A stretch of DNA of 58,861 nt from an uncultured Bacilli bacterium (GCA_934096715.1 CAKOMQ010000007.1:1-58861), one strand, 5' to 3'. Positions 8,944-18,460 are shown, counted from the first letter of the stretch. Made by a program: numbers and translations. Notes: generated by a model not told the origin, from the sequence alone.

Positions 8944-11400
8944 TTACTCCATAACTATTTCATATAATTTCATAGTATACATATCTATACTAAAATTGTC
9001 AATTTCTTTTAATTCGTATCCTTCCTTTTTAATGCTTTCTTTGTAATCATCTGCATAGACATTCTCTAAATAATAAACTTTTTTCCTTTCTGCATCTTTA
9101 ACTTTATCTAATTTTCCTATATTTTTATACATTTTTATCATTTGACTTGCATTATCATGTTTATAATAGTAGACATTAGAGTTTGGAAAATAGTAAGCAA
9201 AAAGAAATTGAACATGCACTTCATTTGCAATAATATCCGCACTTTTATCTATTTGTTTAATTTTCTTATAGAATGATTCAGCATAATCATTTTTAGTCAT
9301 TTCTGTTCTAGTAAAATTATTAAAATTAATACATCCAATTAATAATGGTATAAATATAATAATTATAAAAGCTTCTTTTTTATTAATTAATTTTCCTAAG
9401 ATGATTGCTATACTAAACCAAAAAGTACCTATAGCAAAATACATATATCTTGCTACAAATAATGGATTTACTAAAATAGAAACAACTATTCCACACCCAA
9501 CAACTAAGAATAATAATAAAAAGCCAACAATATTTATAAATTTACTATCTTCTTCTTTTTTTAATGATAGATATTTATATACAGTTAAAAGTATTAATAA
9601 TATCCAACTTAATCCAAGAATAAGATTGAAACCAAGATAATCTGATGTTGGAAAAATAGCATATTTAACATATTCAATAACATTATCAAAAGTAATTGGA
9701 GATATCCAGAAACCTGAACCAGATTTAGCAAGATGACTTATAATTACTAGTAACCAAGGAATATAACAAATTGCTACAACCACTCCACTTATAATTATTT
9801 TTTTTATAAGTTTTTTATCTTTAAATATAGCGTATCCTAATGCTAAAGCATACATAAACACCATAGTTAAACATGCATAAAAATGTACATATACAGATAA
9901 AACACTAAATATTGTAAAAATTATCCAATCTTTTTTTCTATTTAATTTAACAGCATCAATTAAATAAATATAAGAACATAAAACTAAGAACATACCCCAA
10001 CTATACATTCTCAGTTCCACAAAATTCGGTATAATTTGTGGCATCGTAGTTAATAATAAAGTACATATAGCAGAAGTAGTAATTCCATAATTTTTTCTTA
10101 TCTTTGTATTTACTAAAATAAGAATTAAGATATATGGAATAAATGAAAATATTTTTCCTAATACAATTGTGTTAGCCACTGGAAGCAATCCAGAAGAAAA
10201 GCCTACAAATATTTTAAGCATACAATAATAAAATGGTGGATGAACGTCATTAGCATTAATATAAAATATATCTTTAAAACTATTTTTTATCATTGCTAAA
10301 CTACATATTTCATCAGCCCAAATAACTTTATTAAAAAGTATTAGTATTGAAAATAATAAAACTAAGAATGATATTAAATAAACAATTATAACTGTATATT
10401 TTAGAAAATCATTTTTTAAACTTGTCTTTTTTTCAAAGAAATAAACAATTATTGAAAATATTACTGTTATTAAAATTGTTATTAAATAAAAGTAATTTGG
10501 ATTATTTAAAATATTACTTGGATATAAATTGTTTATCCATATCAAAACAATAATAAAAATATAATGAAAATAATATATATATGAAGACATTTTTCTAATT
10601 AATATTGAACTAAAATTAAAATTTAATTTAGTCGCCAATAAAAATATGCTAGGTATAAGGAGTAAATGACTAAAATAATATTCATAATTCACAACAGAAT
10701 CTAAATGATTATGTACGACAAATGTCTCGGTAAATAGCATAACAAAGCCTATAACTATAAAGATTATATTATTCTTTATTCCTTCACTACTATAATACTT
10801 ATTCAAATAATATCCTAGTCCAACAAATAAATATCCTTCAAATAATGCATTACTATTATTAGAAAATGTTTGAACTAAAAATTGATACAAAAAGTCTAAA
10901 TATTGATTATTTAAAACAAAAGCATAGGTATTAAAAAGTAAACCAATTACATATATACATGCAGCTATTTTTAAAGATACCTTTAACTTATTCTTTTCTT
11001 TTAAATGCATTAATACAATACAACTTACAATTAATGCTCCAACAAACCATATAACTGATTGACTTCTTCCAGTAAAAATAAGCCATATATTATCAAGTAA
11101 CGCTCTTGGTGAAAAATTATTATACCTAAACATATTAGCAAGCATATATAAAATGCTTAACGGAATATATAAATAGATTAATCTTTTAATATATTTTAAG
11201 AATGTTACTCTATCATTATTTTTATTTTTAGCAGCAAGATAATAACCTGAAGCTAAAAAGAAAAAAGGAACACCAAGTCTAAATATAATTGCATGAACAT
11301 AAAAACCATTTTGAATATTTAACAAAAATCCTGTATGTAATGCAACTATTCCAAGTGCAAAAAATAATTTTAAAAAATCAACTGTCGGATTATTTTTCAT
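8944..11400 (-). CDS. Acyltransferase-3 / GT39-like glycosyltransferase fusion membrane protein
   Basis: Two membrane enzymes in one chain of about 818 residues. Residues 1-330 fit the acyltransferase-3 family (OafA/WecH): VDFLKLFFALGIVALHTGF with the family histidine, then FRLGVPFFFLASGYY, ten or so helices. Residues about 335-820 fit PMT_2/GT39-type GT-C proteins: the ADEICS acidic motif after a helix and the NDVHPPFYY loop, then many helices and a soluble tail. It would O-acylate and glycosylate the same glycan. I chose the ATG 6 bases inside the longest frame; it overlaps the preceding gene. The fusion is unusual. Confidence 0.8.
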   Translation of the reverse strand: MKNNPTVDFLKLFFALGIVALHTGFLLNIQNGFYVHAIIFRLGVPFFFLASGYYLAAKNKNNDRVTFLKYIKRLIYLYIPLSILYMLANMFRYNNFSPRALLDNIWLIFTGRSQSVIWFVGALIVSCIVLMHLKEKNKLKVSLKIAACIYVIGLLFNTYAFVLNNQYLDFLYQFLVQTFSNNSNALFEGYLFVGLGYYLNKYYSSEGIKNNIIFIVIGFVMLFTETFVVHNHLDSVVNYEYYFSHLLLIPSIFLLATKLNFNFSSILIRKMSSYIYYFHYIFIIVLIWINNLYPSNILNNPNYFYLITILITVIFSIIVYFFEKKTSLKNDFLKYTVIIVYLISFLVLLFSILILFNKVIWADEICSLAMIKNSFKDIFYINANDVHPPFYYCMLKIFVGFSSGLLPVANTIVLGKIFSFIPYILILILVNTKIRKNYGITTSAICTLLLTTMPQIIPNFVELRMYSWGMFLVLCSYIYLIDAVKLNRKKDWIIFTIFSVLSVYVHFYACLTMVFMYALALGYAIFKDKKLIKKIIISGVVVAICYIPWLLVIISHLAKSGSGFWISPITFDNVIEYVKYAIFPTSDYLGFNLILGLSWILLILLTVYKYLSLKKEEDSKFINIVGFLLLFLVVGCGIVVSILVNPLFVARYMYFAIGTFWFSIAIILGKLINKKEAFIIIIFIPLLIGCINFNNFTRTEMTKNDYAESFYKKIKQIDKSADIIANEVHVQFLFAYYFPNSNVYYYKHDNASQMIKMYKNIGKLDKVKDAERKKVYYLENVYADDYKESIKKEGYELKEIDNFSIDMYTMKLYEIVME

Positions 11401-12355
11401 ATTCAAAACCGCCTATATTACTATCTCTAATTATATATAATGGTCTTCTTTTTACTTCTAAATGAATTTGTGCTAAATACATCGACATAATACCAAGTGC
11501 TAATAATACTACACCAAAAAGTATTGTCATAATTAATGATAAGAATAAGAATATATAATTTATATCTAACGAACAGATTAGACTAACTATAGTAAACACA
11601 ATTAATCCAAAAGATATAAATAAAAGTAATATTCCAATATATAATATAAATTTTAATGGGAATGTAGAATAATCAATTAAACCAGTTATAGCATAATTTA
11701 TCATTCTCTTATAAGGGAACTTAGTTGTACCCGCTTTTCTTTCAACATTTTCATACTCTATCCAATCAATTTTAAAACCAACATCATTTAATAAACCTTT
11801 ATTAAATAAGTTATACTCATTATATTTTAAAATTGAATTAACAACTTGTCTTGTCATTAATCGATATTCTCTTTGACCATCTAACATTTTAACGGTAGAT
11901 ATTTTATTTGATATTTTGAAAAACATATTAGTACAAAATTTATGAAACTTTGAATATCCTTTTCTAGTTAATGCTTTAGCAGCTGCGATATCATATCCCT
12001 TATTCTTAATAGAGTCATACATCTTAATTAGAAGTTCAAATGGGTCTTGAAGATCTATATCCATAGTGGTTACATAATCACCACTAGCATATTTAAATCC
12101 AGCCATTGCACATGCTTCTCTACCAAAGTTTTTTGACATTGATATATATTTTACCCTATCATCTTTTTTAGCAATATCTTTTATAATATCAATAGATTTA
12201 TCTTTACTAGAATCATCTATAAAAATTAACTCAAAATCAACATTACTCATCTTTTTAGTGAATTTATCAAACTCTTCATAATATATTGGTAACATTACTT
12301 CTTCATTATAAACTTGTCCAATAATTGATATTAAATCTTTCTTTTCTTTTTTCAT
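11390..12355 (-). CDS. Polyprenyl-phosphate glycosyltransferase (GtrB-like)
   Basis: A 321-residue GT2 enzyme of the same type as the 6450-7400 gene: VYNEEVMLP, FIDDSSKDKS, MSKNFGREACAMAGF and DIDLQDP as the metal site, then two membrane helices at about 235-310. Its partner GtrA-like gene ends one base upstream, giving the classic GtrA-GtrB pair that makes and flips a lipid-phosphate sugar. The two GtrB-like enzymes in this operon probably load different sugars, since they are only moderately similar outside the motifs. Confidence 0.9.
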   Translation of the reverse strand: MKKEKKDLISIIGQVYNEEVMLPIYYEEFDKFTKKMSNVDFELIFIDDSSKDKSIDIIKDIAKKDDRVKYISMSKNFGREACAMAGFKYASGDYVTTMDIDLQDPFELLIKMYDSIKNKGYDIAAAKALTRKGYSKFHKFCTNMFFKISNKISTVKMLDGQREYRLMTRQVVNSILKYNEYNLFNKGLLNDVGFKIDWIEYENVERKAGTTKFPYKRMINYAITGLIDYSTFPLKFILYIGILLLFISFGLIVFTIVSLICSLDINYIFLFLSLIMTILFGVVLLALGIMSMYLAQIHLEVKRRPLYIIRDSNIGGFEYEK

Positions 12356-12356
12356 A

Positions 12357-12782
12357 CTACTTTTTCTCCTTTATAAATACAAATATTTTACTAAAAACAT
12401 AATTTAGAATTACTATTATAACATTAGAAACTATTTTCATTATCTTATCATTTAATTTAAAGACGCTTACTGTTAACCACATAAACAACATATCAATTAT
12501 TAAAGTTATTATTCTGGCACCAAAAAATTTTGAAGCTTCACTTTTAATATTTTTATTGTCACTCTTGAAAACAACTTTTCTATTTGTGTAATAAGCAAAT
12601 ATTACCGCAACTATCCAAGAAACGATATTGGCTAATTGCAGTAATATTGGATTATCAGGATTAAATACAGTAAACACACAAATATAATATGTTGCTAAAC
12701 TTATTAAAGTTGTGCATCCGCCTATAAACAAATAATTAATTATTTCTTCGTATTTATAATAAATATTTTTTAACTTTTTCAA
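12357..12782 (-). CDS. GtrA family membrane protein (putative lipid-linked sugar flippase)
   Basis: About 141 residues with four membrane helices, starting YLFIGGCTTLISLATYYI, the GtrA/DPMS-flippase signature. A basic FAYYTNRKVVFK loop sits between helices two and three. The family moves undecaprenyl-phosphate sugars across the membrane or supports GtrB. The longest frame begins at TTG 12800, but a GGAG lies correctly spaced before a second TTG at 12782, which I prefer. It is directly followed by a GtrB-like gene. Confidence 0.85.
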   Translation of the reverse strand: MKKLKNIYYKYEEIINYLFIGGCTTLISLATYYICVFTVFNPDNPILLQLANIVSWIVAVIFAYYTNRKVVFKSDNKNIKSEASKFFGARIITLIIDMLFMWLTVSVFKLNDKIMKIVSNVIIVILNYVFSKIFVFIKEKK

Positions 12783-12840
12783 CTTTACTTCTCCATTCAA
12801 TAATAATTATTTATTTACGTACCTATAAAAAACTATTTTT

Positions 12841-13446
12841 TTAATGAGTATCTGCTATATTATTTCCTGTTATTTCATTTTTAGTTAAGAAATTGTAGAA
12901 TATTTTCATCATCATATGATCAAATGTCATATGTAAGTCTTCAGCAATTTGCATATCCATTTCATCAACATGCATTATATAATCTGCCATTTCTTTTAAT
13001 TTTCCACCAGTATATCCAGTCATTCCTAAAACTTTAGCACCACATTCATGAGCATATTCTGCAGCATTTAAAACATTTTTAGAATTACCTGATCCACTTA
13101 TACCGATAAATAAATCATTTGATGTAATTTTATTTAATAATGGAAATCTAAATACTTCTTCATAACCTATATCATTAGCAACAGCCATCATAGTAGATAC
13201 ATTATCATTTAAACAATAGAAATTAAATTTCTTTTCTACATATTCACTAATTCCTTTATTAAAATCATTTTGCATATGAGATGCTGTTGAAGCACTACCA
13301 CCATTTCCACATACATAAATTGTTCCACCGTTTTTATATGTTTCATAAATAGCATTCATTGCATCATTCATTTCATCAAGATTAAATCTCTTGATACATT
13401 CCATTTCTCTTTCATAATATTCTTTTATTGCATTTTTAAAGTCCAT
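12841..13446 (-). CDS. gmhA: Phosphoheptose isomerase (GmhA-like SIS domain protein)
   Basis: A 201-residue SIS-domain protein predicted to convert sedoheptulose 7-phosphate to D-glycero-D-manno-heptose 7-phosphate. GNGGSASTASHMQNDF is the typical GmhA phosphate-binding segment, GISGSGNSKNVL the second SIS loop, and AEDLHMTFDHMMM carries the conserved Glu/His metal-site region. Length fits GmhA. The HddA-like kinase and HddC/GmhB fusion nearby complete the route to GDP-heptose. The symbol rests on pattern and context. Confidence 0.85.
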   Translation of the reverse strand: MDFKNAIKEYYEREMECIKRFNLDEMNDAMNAIYETYKNGGTIYVCGNGGSASTASHMQNDFNKGISEYVEKKFNFYCLNDNVSTMMAVANDIGYEEVFRFPLLNKITSNDLFIGISGSGNSKNVLNAAEYAHECGAKVLGMTGYTGGKLKEMADYIMHVDEMDMQIAEDLHMTFDHMMMKIFYNFLTKNEITGNNIADTH

Positions 13447-13461
13447 CTTTATTCCTTCTTT

Positions 13462-14763
13462 CTAATCTAACTTTATATATTTTAATGCTTCCTTTAAGTT
13501 ATCTGCTATAAAATCTGGTTCTACTTCCCATTTATTATCTTTTCCAGCTTCACCAGTTCTTAACAGAATTCCTTTTATTCCAGCGTTTTCAGCTAATTTG
13601 ATATCACTAGTTGTATCACCAATCATATATGATTTATTTAAATCTATATTATGCTCTATTACTGCTTTATCTATTAAACCAGTATTTGGTTTACGACAAT
13701 CACATTTTATTTTTAGACTCTCTATTTCACCTTCAAAACCTTTATCAGGATGATGTGGACAATAATAAATATCATCTACATATGCACCATCTAATCCTAA
13801 AAGAGTTTCCATCTTTTTATGAATCTCTTCCAAGCCTTGTAGAGTAACTTCTCCCCTTGCGATAACAGGTTGATTAGTAATAACTATAGCTAAATAACCA
13901 GATTCATTTATTTTTTTAATAGCTTTTGTTACACCATCAATTAATTCAAAATCTTCTTCTTTTCTAAGAAATCCAACATATTTATTAATAGTGCCATCTC
14001 TATCTAAAAATATAGCCTTTTGTTTATTACTTAAATTTTTAGATTCACAGATTCCATTTTTAAAATCATCTTGTACTTTAGCATATCTTTCTGGTGTCCC
14101 CATATCTTTTGCATACTCACTTGATTCATATGAATACACTTTTTTTGTTTCAATTAACGGCACAATTAAATCTTTTTCATAATTATATTTTTTAGGTTCA
14201 TCTATTAAATCGAGTACACTCTTTGAAAAAATCATTATTCCTGCATTAACTAAATTTTTATAATAATATTTAGTTCTATCATTTGTTTTATAATCAAAAG
14301 ATAAAACGACATTATTTTCTTCTACTACTAAATCACTATCAAAAGGATGTCCATTAGGATGAGTTAGTAATGTAATTACAGCACCATTATCCTTATGAAA
14401 TTTATACATCTTATTAAAATCAATATCTATAAATACATCTGCAAGTAGAAATATAAAATCATTATCTATTAATTTTTTAGCATAATATAATGATCCAGCT
14501 GTTCCTAGTGGTTCATTAGGATTTTCTTCAATATAAGAAATATTTACACCTATATCAGTTCCATCTTTAAAATAATCTTTTATAATATTTCCTAAATGCC
14601 CAATTATTAGAATAATATCTTTTATACCACATTTTTTTAAATTCATAATTTGATGATATAAAATTGGATATCCAGCTACTTCAAGCATTGGTTTAGGAAT
14701 AGTATCTCCAGTAATTGAAGAAATTCTAGTACCCTTACCCCCTGCTTGAATTACAGCTTTCAT
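13462..14763 (-). CDS. Fusion of heptose-1-phosphate nucleotidyltransferase (HddC-like) and heptose bisphosphatase (GmhB/HAD)
   Basis: A 433-residue bifunctional protein. Residues 1-235 are a sugar-nucleotidyltransferase: VIQAGGKGTRI as the nucleotide loop and PKPMLEVAGYPILYHQI. Residues about 245-433 are a HAD-superfamily GmhB/HisB-N domain: FLDRDGTIN holds the nucleophile Asp, then ITNQPVIARG, a zinc-type CPHHPDKG...CDCRKP cluster, and MIGDTTSDI. It would remove phosphate from heptose 1,7-bisphosphate and then couple the 1-phosphate to a nucleotide, likely GDP by analogy to HddC. Its start lies inside the 3' end of the epimerase gene (29-base overlap). The fusion order is opposite to the reaction order. 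Confidence 0.85.
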   Translation of the reverse strand: MKAVIQAGGKGTRISSITGDTIPKPMLEVAGYPILYHQIMNLKKCGIKDIILIIGHLGNIIKDYFKDGTDIGVNISYIEENPNEPLGTAGSLYYAKKLIDNDFIFLLADVFIDIDFNKMYKFHKDNGAVITLLTHPNGHPFDSDLVVEENNVVLSFDYKTNDRTKYYYKNLVNAGIMIFSKSVLDLIDEPKKYNYEKDLIVPLIETKKVYSYESSEYAKDMGTPERYAKVQDDFKNGICESKNLSNKQKAIFLDRDGTINKYVGFLRKEEDFELIDGVTKAIKKINESGYLAIVITNQPVIARGEVTLQGLEEIHKKMETLLGLDGAYVDDIYYCPHHPDKGFEGEIESLKIKCDCRKPNTGLIDKAVIEHNIDLNKSYMIGDTTSDIKLAENAGIKGILLRTGEAGKDNKWEVEPDFIADNLKEALKYIKLD

Positions 14764-15709
14764 GTGTATGTTCCTTTATATAAATTACAGCTTCTCTTAC
14801 TGATTCATCACTAGTATGTTTTGCAGTCCAACCAGCATTATGAATTTTAGTTAAGTCATATTGGAATTTTGGAACATCACCTTTCCAACCAACATTACCA
14901 CCAGTATAGTTATACTTAACATTTTCATATCCAAGTACTTCACAAACTATGTCTGCAATTCTTGTAACACTCGTTGCACTTTCAACACCAGCGTTATATA
15001 TTTCTAAACCTTTTTTCATTTCCTTATCTAATGTAAATTTTACAATAGCATCAACTAAATCTAATACATATAAGTATGGTTTTGTTTGAGTACCATCACC
15101 TAATATTTCTAATTCATTAGGATTATTTTTTAATTTTTTTACAAAGTCATAAATAACACCATGAGTTAAATTAGGGCCGATTACATTTGGAAATCTAAAT
15201 ACTACTGTTGATAAATCATTCATAAATGAATATGACGATACAAAACCTTCACTTGCAAATTTAGCACCACCATAATAAGATATTGGTTTTAAATCTCCTG
15301 TATCTTCTCTTAATAAAGTATTCTTATCTCCATAAACAGCCGAAGTCGATGAGAAAAATAACTTTTTAATATTTTTTCTTCTCATTAACTCAAGAACACT
15401 ATAAGTAGTCATAAACGTATCATTGAAATCAACCTTTGGCATTTTGCCACCCTTTTGAATATCAGAATTTGCTGCTAAATGATAAACTATATCAAAATCT
15501 TCATCTTCAAGCTCACTACAGAATTTTTCTGTTTCTTCAATATTAATGTTATAAAATTTATAATTAGGATTATCTAAGAAGCAATCAACATTTTCTTGTA
15601 AACCTAAAGTAAAATTATCAACACAAACAACTTCTAAATCTCTTTCTAATAAACTTCTAACTAAATGAGTTCCTATAAACCCAGCTCCACCTGTTACTAA
15701 TGCTTTCAT
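14735..15709 (-). CDS. NAD-dependent sugar epimerase/dehydratase (extended SDR)
   Basis: A 324-residue extended short-chain dehydrogenase. VTGGAGFIGTHL at residue 5 is the NAD-binding glycine motif, HLAAN follows the fourth strand, SSTSAVYG precedes the catalytic region, and YGGAK supplies the YxxxK pair. It resembles UDP-glucose 4-epimerases. Its place between heptose kinase and heptose nucleotidyltransferase genes suggests it acts on a nucleotide-heptose or a companion sugar. Specificity cannot be read from sequence. The start has a purine-rich site and a 14-base gap to the kinase. Confidence 0.85.
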   Translation of the reverse strand: MKALVTGGAGFIGTHLVRSLLERDLEVVCVDNFTLGLQENVDCFLDNPNYKFYNINIEETEKFCSELEDEDFDIVYHLAANSDIQKGGKMPKVDFNDTFMTTYSVLELMRRKNIKKLFFSSTSAVYGDKNTLLREDTGDLKPISYYGGAKFASEGFVSSYSFMNDLSTVVFRFPNVIGPNLTHGVIYDFVKKLKNNPNELEILGDGTQTKPYLYVLDLVDAIVKFTLDKEMKKGLEIYNAGVESATSVTRIADIVCEVLGYENVKYNYTGGNVGWKGDVPKFQYDLTKIHNAGWTAKHTSDESVREAVIYIKEHTHESCNSSRG

Positions 15710-15723
15710 CTTATTACCTCCTT

Positions 15724-16701
15724 TTAACTAACAAATATAACTGTTGTTCCTAAATGATCAAATTTAAATTCCATTTCTTTTAAATCAGACATTGCATTTC
15801 TAAATTTTTCTTGGTTTTCTTCTGGCACATAGAACAAGAAGAATCCACTTCCACCGGCACCTAATATTTTACCACCAGTAGCACCATTATTAATAGCTCT
15901 ATCATACCATTCGTCAAATTTTGGATTACTAATTCCATTTGCTAATGTTCTTTTTATCTTCCAATTTTCATCAAGTATTCTACCTACAGCATCAATATTG
16001 TCATGTTCAAGCTCATATTTAAGTTCGTAAGTAAGTTCAACAATTCTTTTTTGACCTTCTTCTTTATCACTTGCACTTGTTACATTTTTTCCTTGCTCTT
16101 TAAGTATTGCAGATGCACTATGCTCACCACCAACATAAAGCATAATAAGATTTTTTTCTAGTTGTTTATAAGCTTGATGTCCAAGTAATATTGGTTCAAC
16201 ATCTACAGAACCATCTTTGTTAAATTGATAAAAATTTAATCCACCAAATGCCGCAGCATATTGATCTTGTTTACCAATCGGATTTTTTAATATATCAATT
16301 TCCATTTCACATGCATCTTTTGCAACATCATCTTTAGAGATATATTCTCTTTTATGACACTTCAGGTTTTTAATTAAACCTACTGTAAAAGAACTAGAAG
16401 AACCAAGACCAGTACCTTGTGGTACATCAGCAATAGATGTTATTTCTAATCCTTCTAAACCTTCTTTTTTTAAACATTCTCTAAAAATACTATGTTCAAT
16501 ATCATTTATATCATGAACTGTTTCAGTTTTAGAATATTTTAATACTGTAGTATTTTTATCAAATGATGGATGAGATGTTATATACATATATTTATTAATA
16601 GTAGTACTAATAACACATCCTCCATGTTTTTGATAAAATTGTGGTAAGTCACTACCACCACCACATAGACTAACTCTAAAAGGTGTTCTTGTAATAATCA
16701 T
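15724..16701 (-). CDS. hddA: GHMP-family D-glycero-D-manno-heptose 7-phosphate kinase (HddA-like)
   Basis: A 325-residue GHMP kinase. RTPFRVSLCGGGSDLP at the N-terminus is characteristic of heptose kinases and relatives, GTGLGSSSSF near residue 100 is the ATP-binding loop, and GATGGKILGAGGSGFF is the C-terminal glycine-rich motif. It should phosphorylate heptose 7-phosphate at C1 for the GDP-heptose branch. GmhA and HddC/GmhB-like genes follow in the same operon. A fucokinase-like role is the main alternative, but the neighbours favour heptose. Confidence 0.85.
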   Translation of the reverse strand: MIITRTPFRVSLCGGGSDLPQFYQKHGGCVISTTINKYMYITSHPSFDKNTTVLKYSKTETVHDINDIEHSIFRECLKKEGLEGLEITSIADVPQGTGLGSSSSFTVGLIKNLKCHKREYISKDDVAKDACEMEIDILKNPIGKQDQYAAAFGGLNFYQFNKDGSVDVEPILLGHQAYKQLEKNLIMLYVGGEHSASAILKEQGKNVTSASDKEEGQKRIVELTYELKYELEHDNIDAVGRILDENWKIKRTLANGISNPKFDEWYDRAINNGATGGKILGAGGSGFFLFYVPEENQEKFRNAMSDLKEMEFKFDHLGTTVIFVS

Positions 16702-16716
16702 TTATATTCCTTCTTT

Positions 16717-17469
16717 CTATTCATTATTTCCATTATTTTTCATAAGTGAATCATAATATCTATCACAAATGTCTTTTGTTTCACCAAAATCAACAACTTT
16801 TCCATGATCAAGCCATAAAACTTTATTACATAAATCTTTTATTGATTGAAGTGAGTGTGAAACATACAAAACAGTTGTTCCACCATTTATCATAGACATC
16901 ATTTTATTTTTACTTTTTTCTTGAAACTTAATATCTCCAACAGACAATATTTCATCAACAATTAACACTTCTGGTTCAACAACAGTTGAAATAGAAAACG
17001 CTAACTTTGCAACCATACCAGAAGAAAAATTTTTAACTGGTACATCTAAAAATTCTTTTAATTCAGAAAACTTAACAATTTCATCGAATTTTTCATTAAT
17101 AAACTCTTTAGAGTATCCAAGAATAGCGCCATTCAAATAAATATTCTCTCTAGCTGTTAACTCTCCATCAAATCCAGCGCCTAATTCAATCATAGGAGAT
17201 ATATTTCCGTTTACTTCTACTTTTCCTTTAGTAGGTTTATAAACACCGCTGACTACTTTTAATATTGTACTTTTACCAGCACCATTAGCCCCTACAATAC
17301 CTACAACATCTCCTTTTTCAACTTTAAAAGATACATCCTTTAAAGCCCAAAAATACTCTTTTTTTAATCTTTTTCTTTTATCAAATATTCGTATAAACAT
17401 CATCTTAAGTGAATTATCTTTTTCTACACCTAAATTAAATTTCATTGATACATTTTCAACATTAATCAT
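16717..17469 (-). CDS. ABC transporter ATPase for polysaccharide/teichoic acid export (Wzt/TagH-like)
   Basis: A 250-residue nucleotide-binding subunit. GANGAGKST is Walker A, NFSSGM is the signature motif, VLIVDEILSVGD is Walker B, and YVSHS carries the switch His. The DEILSVGD segment is typical of the Wzt/TagH/RfbE export class. It ends about residue 250, so it lacks the C-terminal carbohydrate-binding domain of longer Wzt proteins. It follows the permease by 14 bases and would energise export of the glycan made by this operon. Confidence 0.9.
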   Translation of the reverse strand: MINVENVSMKFNLGVEKDNSLKMMFIRIFDKRKRLKKEYFWALKDVSFKVEKGDVVGIVGANGAGKSTILKVVSGVYKPTKGKVEVNGNISPMIELGAGFDGELTARENIYLNGAILGYSKEFINEKFDEIVKFSELKEFLDVPVKNFSSGMVAKLAFSISTVVEPEVLIVDEILSVGDIKFQEKSKNKMMSMINGGTTVLYVSHSLQSIKDLCNKVLWLDHGKVVDFGETKDICDRYYDSLMKNNGNNE

Positions 17470-17483
17470 ATAATTTCACCCCC

Positions 17484-18287
17484 TTATATGCAGTAAACAA
17501 ATTTATCTTGTTTCTTTCTAAAAATATACATTCCTACTACCATTGTTATAAAACCACTAAAGAACGCTACTAACAGATAAGTTAATGTAGGTCTATTTCC
17601 GAATAAAACAACTTCTCTAATACCATTAATATAAACGTAAAGTGGATTCAGTTTCAATACGTTTTGTAAATAAACAGGTAAAATATCTATTGAATAAAAA
17701 ATCGGAGTAAAGTAATTTAAAATAGTTAAAGCAATTCCCCAAATATAAATAACATCTCGCAAGAATACTGTAACTGTTGATAATATATAACCTACTCCAA
17801 TAACAAACATTAAAGTACATGCAAAATAATATGGCAAGAAAATATACCAAATATTTAAAGTACACTTCGTTCCTTCAAGAGCATTTCCCGAAAAAATAAC
17901 GATTAAAAAGAAAGGAATTAATGTAAGTAAAAAGTTTATTCCTGCAAATAAACATTTTGCAAGTGGAAAAATATACTTTGGTATATAAACCTTATTTATA
18001 AGAGAAAAATTACCAACTATTGCAGTTAAGCAACTATTTGTAGCTTCGCTAAAATAATTAAATATAATTAAACCACTCATTAAATAAACTAAATAGTTTA
18101 CTCCATCCATCTTAAATTTAAACATATTAGAAAATATAAGTGCCATGACACTCATCATTAATAATGGATATAAGATACTCCATAAGACTCCTAATACACT
18201 TCTTTTATATTTTATTTTAAAATCACGTTTTATTAATTCGCTAAGTAAAAACTTATATTTTCTAAAATTTAGTAATATATTTTTCAT
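17484..18287 (-). CDS. ABC-2 type permease for polysaccharide/teichoic acid export (Wzm/TagG-like)
   Basis: A 267-residue ABC-2 permease with six predicted helices. FKIKYKRSVLGVLWSILYPLLMM is cut here to its key residues: Lys-Arg-Ser-Val-Leu-Gly-Val-Leu-Trp, the hallmark of TagG/Wzm proteins. NPLYVYINGIREV near 225 is another family element. It is the first gene of the operon, preceded by an AGGAGG ribosome-binding site and the promoter at 18305-18333. Confidence 0.9.
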   Translation of the reverse strand: MKNILLNFRKYKFLLSELIKRDFKIKYKRSVLGVLWSILYPLLMMSVMALIFSNMFKFKMDGVNYLVYLMSGLIIFNYFSEATNSCLTAIVGNFSLINKVYIPKYIFPLAKCLFAGINFLLTLIPFFLIVIFSGNALEGTKCTLNIWYIFLPYYFACTLMFVIGVGYILSTVTVFLRDVIYIWGIALTILNYFTPIFYSIDILPVYLQNVLKLNPLYVYINGIREVVLFGNRPTLTYLLVAFFSGFITMVVGMYIFRKKQDKFVYCI

Positions 18288-18304
18288 GCTTATCCTCCTT
18301 TACC

Positions 18305-18333
18305 ATTATAGCAAATAACAGTATATTTGTAAA
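18305..18333 (-). promoter_or_regulatory. Strong SigA-type promoter of the glycan operon
   Basis: On the minus strand, TTTACA, a 17-base spacer ending in TGC, then TATAAT: a near-consensus promoter with an extended -10. The AGGAGG ribosome-binding site begins within about 12 bases of the -10, so the transcript leader must be extremely short. No other convincing promoter was seen between here and position 96. Confidence 0.75.
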
Positions 18334-18429
18334 TTTTCTAATATCTTTATGTTGTGAAAATATAAAAAATGATATATAATTTCATTGTAGTCATGTGATA
18401 TATGTGATTACATCCACACATATTTTTAT

Positions 18430-18460
18430 TAGTTTCCAATAATTTGGAAACTATTTTTTT
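18430..18460. terminator. Hairpin at the 3' end of tagO
   Basis: Arms TAGTTTCCAA / TTGGAAACTA with a 4-base loop (18430-18453), overlapping the tagO stop codon. The T tract follows on the plus strand (18454-18460); the minus side has only A/T-rich sequence. It may separate tagO from the glycan operon, but its efficiency for the minus strand is doubtful. Confidence 0.5.
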
